A stretch of DNA of 64,000 nt, taken from contig NZ_CP018620.1 in NCBI RefSeq assembly GCF_001908275.1, positions 3,968,001 through 4,032,000 of the forward strand. The letters are read 5' to 3'. The stretch's first letter is position 1; every line of letters begins with the position of its first letter. The notes beneath the pieces are model-generated. The model had not been told where the DNA came from. It was given only the letters and a program-made list of their open reading frames with translations, and made no database searches. The DNA comes from Paenibacillus xylanexedens (GTDB lineage: Bacteria > Bacillota > Bacilli > Paenibacillales > Paenibacillaceae). Below, in pieces: positions 57,538 to 64,000 of the stretch. The position numbers and the translations under genes are program-made.

Positions 57538-57676
57538 TACAACGTGTTGTATAGTTTACATTGTATTTATTGAATTATATACATATTCGGACAGATTACA
57601 ATTTACGTTATGACGTGTTTTCGTCGTTTATTTTACAAAAAAAATGAATTTGTTGTGTAAATCAAAAATAAACGAC
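57538..57676. promoter_or_regulatory. Operator-like inverted repeats between MFS and TetR genes
   Basis: TACAAC-GT-GTTGTA at 57538-57551 is palindromic and sits just before the MFS start. A second 12-bp inverted repeat, GTCGTTTATTTT (57623-57634) and AAAATAAACGAC (57665-57676), and the direct repeat GTTTAAAATT (from 57682) precede the TetR gene. These are candidate TetR sites. Confidence 0.55.
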
Positions 57677-57722
57677 TTATCGTTTAAAATTGTATTGTTT
57701 AAAATTTGAAGGAGGGATACAG

Positions 57723-58328
57723 GTGAAAGACGAGAAGAAATCAGCCGTGGACCCAAGAATATTGCGAACACGTCAGTTAATTCGAAGTGCATTTGTTGAG
57801 TTACTGCAGGAAATGGATATTGAAAAATTGTCAGTGAACAAAATTGCCGAACGAGCGACGATTAATCGGGTAACCTTTTACCTGCACTATCGAGATATTA
57901 CGGATATGATGGAGAAGATGGCCGACGAGATGATTGAGAATATTGAACGGATCGTGGATGAATACGCTCCTCATTTTGAGAAACAAAGGACGGAAGATGC
58001 TTGGCCTGTTCTGGTCAAGTTACTGGAGCATTTTGCAGAGAACGCCTCGTTCTATCAGGTGGTACTTGCTACGAAGCGCACACCGATTTTTACCGAACGA
58101 CTGCTCAAATTGTTGAGTACGCTGGTCAAAGCCAAAATTGAACGGGTAGAGATGGAGGATGAACTCGAAGAATCCGGCATTCACAAGGAGATTGCAATCT
58201 GGTACGGTTCTTCCGCCCTGATTGGTACCATTGTCTCCTGGTTGCGCAACGATATGCCTTATTCACCTCATTTCCTGGCGAAACAATTCTCGTTGATTCG
58301 CTCGTACTCTTATAATGACCTGATATAG
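57723..58328 (+). CDS. TetR-family transcriptional regulator
   Basis: About 201 residues. HTH near the start: RILRTRQLIRSAFVELLQEMDIEKLSVNKIAERATINRVTFYLHYRDITDMMEKMADEM. The C-terminal region is of the TetR_C_7-like type found in Firmicute regulators (FYQVVLATKRTPIFTERLL). GTG at 57723 is preferred because AAGGAGGG ends 6 bases before it. Likely represses the divergent DHA2 exporter. Confidence 0.9.
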   Translation: MKDEKKSAVDPRILRTRQLIRSAFVELLQEMDIEKLSVNKIAERATINRVTFYLHYRDITDMMEKMADEMIENIERIVDEYAPHFEKQRTEDAWPVLVKLLEHFAENASFYQVVLATKRTPIFTERLLKLLSTLVKAKIERVEMEDELEESGIHKEIAIWYGSSALIGTIVSWLRNDMPYSPHFLAKQFSLIRSYSYNDLI

Positions 58329-58373
58329 TCCTGCTACAATTGCACCTAACGTTAATAGAGGAGGAATAATGTG

Positions 58374-58907
58374 ATGAAATATAGTGCAGAACGTATCTAT
58401 ATGAGATTTTGGAATGTGGATGATGCCTCATTGCTTCTGGATCTACAGGTTCGCAATCGTGCGGAAATCGAGAACATATCAGCAAGTGATCGGGAGGAGT
58501 CTTTCTACAGCTTGGAGGGGCAAAGGTCACGCATTGAGAGCTGGAACAAGAAGAGAGAAGAAGGAACTCGCTATTCTTTTGGTATTTTTCTACATACTAC
58601 GGATGAACTCGTCGGTGAAATTTCTTTGTTCGAGATCATACTGGATTCTACCCCAAAATGGATCGTTGGTTATGTGACGGATACTCTGCATCAAGGAAAA
58701 GGATATATGAGCGAAGCCCTGCAATGTGTACTGGAATTTGCCAAACACGAAACTGCAATTACTCGAATCGAAGCTGGCGCTGTACCCGATAATACAGGTT
58801 CCATCCGTGTCCTTCAAAAGGCAGGATTCAAGGAGAAGGGGTCACAGCCTGTGCCAATCCAGGGAACGTTGAAAGAACATACGATGTTTGCTGTGGATAT
58901 ACTATAA
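58374..58907 (+). CDS. GNAT-family acetyltransferase (RimJ/RimL-like)
   Basis: About 177 residues of the RimJ/RimL/YdaF group: ERIYMRFWNVDDASLLLDLQVRNRAEIENI at the start, VGYVTDTLHQGKGYMSEALQCVLEFA (acetyl-CoA loop) near 100, and AGAVPDNTGSIRVLQKAGFKEKG near 135. A GTG at 58371 directly before the ATG could also be the start; GGAGG is upstream of both. Substrate unknown. Confidence 0.88.
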   Translation: MKYSAERIYMRFWNVDDASLLLDLQVRNRAEIENISASDREESFYSLEGQRSRIESWNKKREEGTRYSFGIFLHTTDELVGEISLFEIILDSTPKWIVGYVTDTLHQGKGYMSEALQCVLEFAKHETAITRIEAGAVPDNTGSIRVLQKAGFKEKGSQPVPIQGTLKEHTMFAVDIL

Positions 58908-58980
58908 GCAAGATGTTTTAATATTTACTATACAAGTTGGACTATATATATAAACGTAACGGAGAGGACAGAAAAAACAT

Positions 58981-59655
58981 ATGGCTACTATACTCGTTGC
59001 AGACGACGATGCGAACATTCGTGAACTCGTCTGTCTATTTCTCAAAAACGATGGATTCACAACAGTGGAAGCTGCGGACGGTAAGGAAGCTCTCACTATA
59101 TATGGCGAAACTCCAGTGGATCTGGTCGTCCTTGATATTATGATGCCTGTCATGGACGGCTGGGCACTGTGCAAAGAACTCCGAAGAGCCAATCCCGACC
59201 TCCCGTTACTCATGCTGACGGCGAGAGGAGAGACTTGGGAGAAGGTGAAAGGATTCGAACTGGGTACGGATGATTATTTGACCAAACCGTTTGATCCATT
59301 AGAGCTGACCGCTCGTGTCCGAGCATTATTGAAACGATACAAAATCGGCTCCACACACACAATCCAGTTTGGCAACGTCATTCTGGACCGTCAGACGTAT
59401 AAGGTGATGAGAGGCACGGAGTCGCTTACGTTACCACTTAAGGAGTTCGAATTGCTGTATAAGCTTGCTGGAACACCAGGACAAGTCTATACACGTGAGC
59501 AATTAATCGATCAGATATGGGGTATTGATTACGCGGGAGATGATCGAACAATAGACGTACATATTAAGCGCCTGCGCGAACGATTCTCGACTACACCTGA
59601 TTTTCGGATTGAAACGGTGCGTGGGCTAGGGTACAGACTTGAGGTCCATGAATGA
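58981..59655 (+). CDS. OmpR-family response regulator
   Basis: 224 residues. The receiver domain has the acidic pocket DDD at 8-10, phosphoacceptor Asp52 (VVLDIMMP), and a Lys in YLTKPFDP. The C-terminal winged helix (LPLKEFELLYKLAGTPGQVYTREQLIDQIWG, DDRTIDVHIKRLRERF) binds DNA. Its stop overlaps the kinase start by 4 bases. The GTTCATATT direct repeat at 61136 is a likely target. Confidence 0.94.
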   Translation: MATILVADDDANIRELVCLFLKNDGFTTVEAADGKEALTIYGETPVDLVVLDIMMPVMDGWALCKELRRANPDLPLLMLTARGETWEKVKGFELGTDDYLTKPFDPLELTARVRALLKRYKIGSTHTIQFGNVILDRQTYKVMRGTESLTLPLKEFELLYKLAGTPGQVYTREQLIDQIWGIDYAGDDRTIDVHIKRLRERFSTTPDFRIETVRGLGYRLEVHE

Positions 59656-61022
59656 TCAGATCCTTATATATTCGTGTTGTTCTGACCTTTCTGGTGTCAG
59701 TCATCACAGGCACGATTATTTCATTTTTTATGTCAACCTGGATATTCGAAGATCAATTGAATGAAAATGCTCAAATTAACATACGCAACTTTGGCCAGGA
59801 CGTTGTGCAGATTTATAAGACGCTGCCTGCTGATGAAGCAGAATCATTCGTTAGTAGAATGAAACAACTTGATTCGTATCATATTCGAATTTATGATGAA
59901 ACGGGCAAGTTCAAGTCTTATGGGAAGCTTAACGAACATAAATCATCACCCGTATCGACGGATCAACTCAAGAAGGTGTTAAACGGAGGGGTTGTGCAGG
60001 ACACACCTAAAGGTATCGCTACCGTTCTTTTGGGGCTACCGATCAAGACGGAAACGGGTACAAGAGCGATGTTTCTAGAAACACTCTCACCGCCCTCAGC
60101 CTCTTTTGTGGTCCAGTTTGGCTTGATTTTTGCAAGCTGTTCCTTGATTGTAGGAAGTTTGTTGATTGTGGTTGCTTCTGTATATCTGGTTAGACCGATC
60201 AAAAAATTGACCAAAGCGACCAAACGGATTGCAGCTGGAGATTTCAACGTCAAGCTGAACATTAAACAAACGACGGAGATTGGTACATTGGCCCGCAGCT
60301 TTGAAGAAATGATGCATGATCTTCAGCAGTTGGAGCAGATGCGCAGGGAATTCGTTACCAATGTTTCGCATGAGGTTCAGTCTCCGCTCACCTCGATATC
60401 CGGTTACGCTTCGGCACTGAAGCAAGTAAATCTCTCAGAACAAGAACGAAACCGTTACCTGGATATTATCATCTCTGAAGCAAAAAGAATGTCCAAAATG
60501 AGCGATAGCCTGCTGAAGCTGAGTTTGCTTGAATCGCAGTCACAGCAACTACGGCTCACCACCTTAAGCCTTGATGAACAGATCAGGCGGGTCATCGTGG
60601 CGCTTCAGCCGCAATGGTCTGGGCGCAACATTCATTTCGAGCTTGATTTGGAGAACGTGAAGGTAACGGCTGATCACGATCAGTTAAATCAGGTATGGAC
60701 AAACATCATCGGAAATAGCATCAAGTTTTCCGAGGATGGCGGTATGATTAAAGTCAGTATCGAAGAGGACTTCAAAAATGTGACTGTTCGAATATCCGAC
60801 ACGGGCATTGGAATTCCCTTGGAAGACCAGAAGCGTATATTCGACCGCTTTTTCAAGGCTGATCGTTCCCACAGTCGTAAATACGAAGGGAGTGGTATGG
60901 GACTTGCTATCGTTAAACAGATCGTGTCCCTTCATCAGGGTGACATCCGAGTGGAAAGCGAACCTGGTCAAGGCACGACCTTTATGATCACGTTGCCTAT
61001 CCATCCACCAACGGATAGTTAG
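59652..61022 (+). CDS. Sensor histidine kinase
   Basis: 456-residue membrane kinase. TM1 VVLTFLVSVITGTIISFFM and TM2 near 155-180 enclose an extracytoplasmic sensor of about 125 residues. A HAMP domain (VRPIKKLTKATKRIAAGDFNVKL) follows, then the H-box FVTNVSHEVQSPLTSISGY with His240, N-box QVWTNIIGNSIKFS, DTGIGIP and GSGMGLAIVKQIVSLHQG. It signals to the response regulator encoded just upstream. The stimulus is not known; pairs like this often sense envelope stress. Confidence 0.94.
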   Translation: MIRSLYIRVVLTFLVSVITGTIISFFMSTWIFEDQLNENAQINIRNFGQDVVQIYKTLPADEAESFVSRMKQLDSYHIRIYDETGKFKSYGKLNEHKSSPVSTDQLKKVLNGGVVQDTPKGIATVLLGLPIKTETGTRAMFLETLSPPSASFVVQFGLIFASCSLIVGSLLIVVASVYLVRPIKKLTKATKRIAAGDFNVKLNIKQTTEIGTLARSFEEMMHDLQQLEQMRREFVTNVSHEVQSPLTSISGYASALKQVNLSEQERNRYLDIIISEAKRMSKMSDSLLKLSLLESQSQQLRLTTLSLDEQIRRVIVALQPQWSGRNIHFELDLENVKVTADHDQLNQVWTNIIGNSIKFSEDGGMIKVSIEEDFKNVTVRISDTGIGIPLEDQKRIFDRFFKADRSHSRKYEGSGMGLAIVKQIVSLHQGDIRVESEPGQGTTFMITLPIHPPTDS

Positions 61023-61081
61023 GCTCACAGGATAGGGTCAATGAATAGAATATCCATCGGATTATCTAAACCGAATTATCA

Positions 61082-61131
61082 TGTCATCTGTAACATGCAG
61101 CTTCCTTGTATGTTACAGATGACATTTTTTT
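61082..61131 (+). terminator. Terminator of the two-component operon
   Basis: Perfect 15-bp stem TGTCATCTGTAACAT/ATGTTACAGATGACA with a 13-base loop, then seven T. Confidence 0.94.
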
Positions 61132-61135
61132 GCTT

Positions 61136-61159
61136 GTTCATATTCAGTTCATATTGACG
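61136..61159 (+). promoter_or_regulatory. Response-regulator direct repeat before the hydrolase genes
   Basis: GTTCATATT occurs at 61136-61144 and again at 61147-61155, an exact 11-bp period, as OmpR/PhoB-family regulators require. TTGACG overlaps its end and may be the -35 box. Confidence 0.6.
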
Positions 61160-61241
61160 TCACGGGCAGTACATTTTCATTGGATAAGATTGCATTAACG
61201 ACAAAGAAGACAACCGAACAAGCAGTTCAAGACAGGAGAAG

Positions 61242-62228
61242 ATGAGCGTGACACAGCCAGCGGAAAAGAAAACAAAGAATAGATCGAGGGCCAAAAAAGT
61301 GAGAAACATGATACTGAAAATAGTAGGAGCAATCGGAATCGCCATTATTCTTTTTCTAGGTATTGTTTATATCACAAATGTGATCAGTAGCAATTCTGAG
61401 ACGAAAAAGATAGAGCCCTACGGTCAGCATGTATCTGTAGACGGGAAAAATATGAATGTGCTCATTCAAGGTGAAGGCAAGGAAACCATTGTGCTTCTTC
61501 CGGGATATGGAACAGCTGCACCGGCGCTTGATTTTAAGCTACTTATCGACGAATTATCTCCATATTACAAAGTTGTTGCAGTTGAACCTTTTGGTTATGG
61601 ATTGAGTGATGAAACTGAAAAAGAACGAACCACAGAGAACATCGTAAGTGAAGTTCATGAAGCTCTACATCAACTTGATATTAACAAATACATGCTGATG
61701 GGCCACTCCATTGCAGGCATTTACGGCATTGATTATGTGAACAAATATCCGGATGAGGTCACGGCATTTGTCGGAATTGATAGCAGTGTTTCAACACAAC
61801 CGGGTATGGATGCCAAATTACCTACAAAAATGTTCGCATTTCTCAAAAAATCAGGTCTCCAAAGATTAGTGGTCAAATTTGGTGATGATCCTTATACGGG
61901 ACTCCCATTTGATGAACATACCGTGGAGCAGATGAAAATGCTGTCGAGTAAAAACTCAAATAGTTCCACGATGTTAAATGAAATGGACCATATTTCTTCC
62001 AATTTTAAAGGTGCTCAAGGTTTAACTTTCCCTAAAAACCTTCCACTTCTTCTCTTTGTACAAGCCAATAATGAAGGTGTAGAAGGATGGATACCGCTGC
62101 ATGAAGGGCAGATCAAAGATTCAGTACATGGGAAAGTAATCACAATGGATGGCGAACATTACTTGCACCATACGTTATTCAAAGAAATAGCTGAAGATGT
62201 TAGAGCATTCATGAACGAAGCGAAGTAA
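61242..62228 (+). CDS. Membrane-anchored alpha/beta hydrolase
   Basis: 328 residues. A basic N-terminus and one membrane helix (MILKIVGAIGIAIILFLGIVYITNVI) place the hydrolase domain outside the cell. The catalytic motifs are VLLPGYGTAAPALDF (oxyanion region), nucleophile Ser in MGHSIAGIYG near 148, and His in MDGEHYLHH near 308. GTG at 61248 sits at better distance from GGAG (9 bases) than the ATG at 61242, so the true start may be two codons later. It is the first of three hydrolase genes behind the two-component system. Confidence 0.88.
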   Translation: MSVTQPAEKKTKNRSRAKKVRNMILKIVGAIGIAIILFLGIVYITNVISSNSETKKIEPYGQHVSVDGKNMNVLIQGEGKETIVLLPGYGTAAPALDFKLLIDELSPYYKVVAVEPFGYGLSDETEKERTTENIVSEVHEALHQLDINKYMLMGHSIAGIYGIDYVNKYPDEVTAFVGIDSSVSTQPGMDAKLPTKMFAFLKKSGLQRLVVKFGDDPYTGLPFDEHTVEQMKMLSSKNSNSSTMLNEMDHISSNFKGAQGLTFPKNLPLLLFVQANNEGVEGWIPLHEGQIKDSVHGKVITMDGEHYLHHTLFKEIAEDVRAFMNEAK

Positions 62229-62267
62229 AAATTCTGTAAAAGTCCGTGATGAGAGAGAGGAATTCAA

Positions 62268-63722
62268 ATGAGATTATTTGAGATACTGTTAGTTCTATCC
62301 TGTTTCGCTTTACTCGTAGACCTACTATTTATTAAAAGAAGTGCAAAGAAAACAGGATTGGGTTTGGGGATAGGAAGTAGCGTTATACTCGTAGTTCAAT
62401 TTTTTGTTGAGGGATACAGATGGCAGTTGCTTTTGGTATATATCATGACGGCTCTATTCATAATCATCGTTTTATTCAGACATTCCGAAAAGATGATGAA
62501 TCTAAAAATAGGGAAGTTCTTGAAATATAGTTTATCTTCCCTGATTGTCATTCTGCTGGTTGCTTCTACTGCCTTGTCTGTATACTTACCTGTTTTTAAT
62601 TTGCCGAAGCCGGATGGTCCAGAGAAAGTGGGAACTCAAACATTTCATTTAACGGACCAGAACAGAGACGAAAGCTTCACTGAAGATCAAAGCGATAAGA
62701 GGGAACTAATGGTTCAAGTTTGGTACCCTACTGAAAATAGGAATAATATTAAGCGTGACACGCTGTTTCCAAAAGATAAAGAGAGGTTCAAAAAGTATAT
62801 TCAGAGCTTCTCTACTTCTTTAAAACTGCCTGAATTTGTGCTCGACTATTGGAAGTATAGTCAAACCAACTCTTATGAAAATAGTGAAATATTGTCTTCT
62901 ACAAGTCCTTATCCCGTGATACTGCTATCTCATGGTATGGGAACCAGTAGAGTTCTACATGCATCACAGGCCGAGAATCTGGCCAGTCATGGGTTTATCG
63001 TGGTCACCATCGATCATACGTATAGCACCTTTGCTACCCTTTTTCCAGATGGCCGTGTAACGGATTATAAAAAAAGTACGACTACACTAGATGAACGTAC
63101 AAGAACAGGGGATATATGGACGAAAGACGTGGAGTTTGTAATCGATCAAATCGAAAAGCTGAATTCAGGTGCAATCGAAAGTCAGTTTAAAGGAAAAATC
63201 GATCTAGATAACATCGGCGCGATGGGGCATTCTTTTGGGGGTGCAACCGCGTTTAATACAACGTACTTAGATCAGAGAATCAAGGCCGGGGTTAATATGG
63301 ATGGGTCACTATATGAAGTGGAAAATAGAGATGATATAAACAAGCCGTTTATGTTCATCCGATCGGGAAGTTTTGAAGACTGGTTAGCCAATTTTGAAAA
63401 GGATAGAAATTCGGATGACGAAGTAACTAAATCTCTTTCAGATGAGCTGCACATTATGAAAAATGTTATCAATCATGGGGGAAATGTGATTTATATAGAA
63501 GGAACCCAGCACTTCAATTTCACGGATCTTCAATTCTATTCGGAGCTGGTTAAACTGTCCGGGATCACAGGAGATATCAATGGTAAAAGAGGATCAAACA
63601 TCGTAAATCAATATGTACTCGATTTCTTTAACAAGCAACTGAAAGAAACGGGTGGAGATCTGATTCAGGGGCCGAGCGACTTGTATCCTGAGGTGAAATT
63701 TGTAGACCCAGAAGAACTCTAA
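62268..63722 (+). CDS. Alpha/beta hydrolase with N-terminal membrane domain (PAF acetylhydrolase-like)
   Basis: 484 residues. The first 115 hold three to four membrane helices; the rest is an extracytoplasmic hydrolase similar to plasma PAF-acetylhydrolase/lipase-type enzymes: REL MVQVWYPTE region near 145, LLSHGMGTSRVLHASQAENLA near 220 (oxyanion), nucleophile in GAMGHSFGGATAF near 325, and a late His in EGTQHFNFTDL near 415. Likely an esterase or lipase for small lipids or esters. It starts 39 bases after the preceding hydrolase gene, so the two probably form one operon. Confidence 0.88.
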   Translation: MRLFEILLVLSCFALLVDLLFIKRSAKKTGLGLGIGSSVILVVQFFVEGYRWQLLLVYIMTALFIIIVLFRHSEKMMNLKIGKFLKYSLSSLIVILLVASTALSVYLPVFNLPKPDGPEKVGTQTFHLTDQNRDESFTEDQSDKRELMVQVWYPTENRNNIKRDTLFPKDKERFKKYIQSFSTSLKLPEFVLDYWKYSQTNSYENSEILSSTSPYPVILLSHGMGTSRVLHASQAENLASHGFIVVTIDHTYSTFATLFPDGRVTDYKKSTTTLDERTRTGDIWTKDVEFVIDQIEKLNSGAIESQFKGKIDLDNIGAMGHSFGGATAFNTTYLDQRIKAGVNMDGSLYEVENRDDINKPFMFIRSGSFEDWLANFEKDRNSDDEVTKSLSDELHIMKNVINHGGNVIYIEGTQHFNFTDLQFYSELVKLSGITGDINGKRGSNIVNQYVLDFFNKQLKETGGDLIQGPSDLYPEVKFVDPEEL

Positions 63723-63756
63723 TACCAAAACATATAAAATTCAGGAGATGATGTGA

Positions 63757-64000
63757 ATGGGACGACAAAAGGGAAAACGAACTTCAATCACCGCCTTAAC
63801 TCTGGTGTTAACGATGTTGGCTCCAATGTCAGTCATGGCCGCACCAACTGCCGGTAACAGCAGCGACCTGAAGTATGAACCAACAGAGAAAATAGTAGCG
63901 GAGAAAGCCAAGTTACTCACCGAGAAACATGGAATCACAAGTCTGCAATATGCCCTTATCGATGGTGGCGAGATTGTGGTGTCCGGTCAGACAGGCAAGA
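63757..64000 (+). CDS. Serine hydrolase (beta-lactamase-like), 5' part only
   Basis: The gene runs off the window; 81 codons are visible. A signal peptide ([21 protein letters not shown]) is followed by [36 protein letters not shown], the usual first strand pair of class C beta-lactamase/D-Ala-D-Ala peptidase-like serine hydrolases. The catalytic SxxK would lie beyond the window. CAGGAG precedes the ATG. Confidence 0.75.
   Translation, partial: MGRQKGKRTSITALTLVLTMLAPMSVMAAPTAGNSSDLKYEPTEKIVAEKAKLLTEKHGITSLQYALIDGGEIVVSGQTGK

Overview
The window looks like chromosomal DNA of a Paenibacillus-type Firmicute (genus inferred, not proven). Signs are strong AGGAGG-type ribosome binding sites, frequent TTG/GTG starts, many AraC regulators beside carbohydrate genes, sugar ABC importers without their own ATPase, a BclA-like collagen-repeat protein typical of spore formers, and Gram-positive lipoproteins and two-component systems. 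I see no rRNA, tRNA, CRISPR array or replication origin.

Layout. 0-3.6 kb: AraC regulator divergent from a GH29 alpha-L-fucosidase, then a ChbG/YdjC-type deacetylase on the minus strand. 3.9-5.5 kb: collagen-like surface protein with a His-rich head. 6.1-11.5 kb: a 1748-residue secreted subtilisin-family protease. 11.7-20.5 kb: an alpha-mannoside module made of a GntR/LacI-type repressor, GH125 mannosidase, sugar-binding lipoprotein, two permeases and GH38 mannosidase. 20.6-25.6 kb: an AT-rich accessory stretch with two uncharacterised exported proteins, a membrane-anchored Mrr-like nuclease, and an IS3-family element that appears to have split a DUF5412-type gene. 26-29 kb: two Gfo/Idh/MocA dehydrogenases flanking an AraC regulator. 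29.2-37.3 kb: a tightly coupled peptide-salvage operon of FadR-type repressor, M20 amidohydrolase, peptide-binding lipoprotein, two Dpp/Opp-type permeases, S9 peptidase and an unknown protein; no ATPase genes are present.

37.4-45.1 kb: Gls24-like protein, acetyltransferase, Qnr-like pentapeptide protein, small membrane protein, a MerR/MFS efflux pair with a 19-bp-spacer promoter, an Lsa-like ABC-F gene broken by an in-frame TGA, and a TetR regulator. 45.4-52.7 kb: a collinear group of GT2 glycosyltransferase, class III aminotransferase, zinc dehydrogenase, MFS transporter, a 166-bp MITE-like repeat, DUF1349 protein and HAD phosphatase, closed by a convergent AraC regulator; this is the best candidate for an uncharacterised (amino-sugar-like) pathway. 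53-58.9 kb: FAD amine oxidase, coiled-coil protein, cytochrome P450, a divergent MFS/TetR efflux pair and an acetyltransferase. 59-64 kb: OmpR-type response regulator and histidine kinase, followed by two membrane-anchored alpha/beta hydrolases and the start of a secreted serine hydrolase; a GTTCATATT direct repeat with 11-bp period in front of the hydrolases is a likely response-regulator site.

The common theme is scavenging of glycans and peptides by local regulator-transporter-hydrolase modules, plus several small drug-defence units. Many intergenic regions carry clear intrinsic terminators, which mark transcription-unit ends well.
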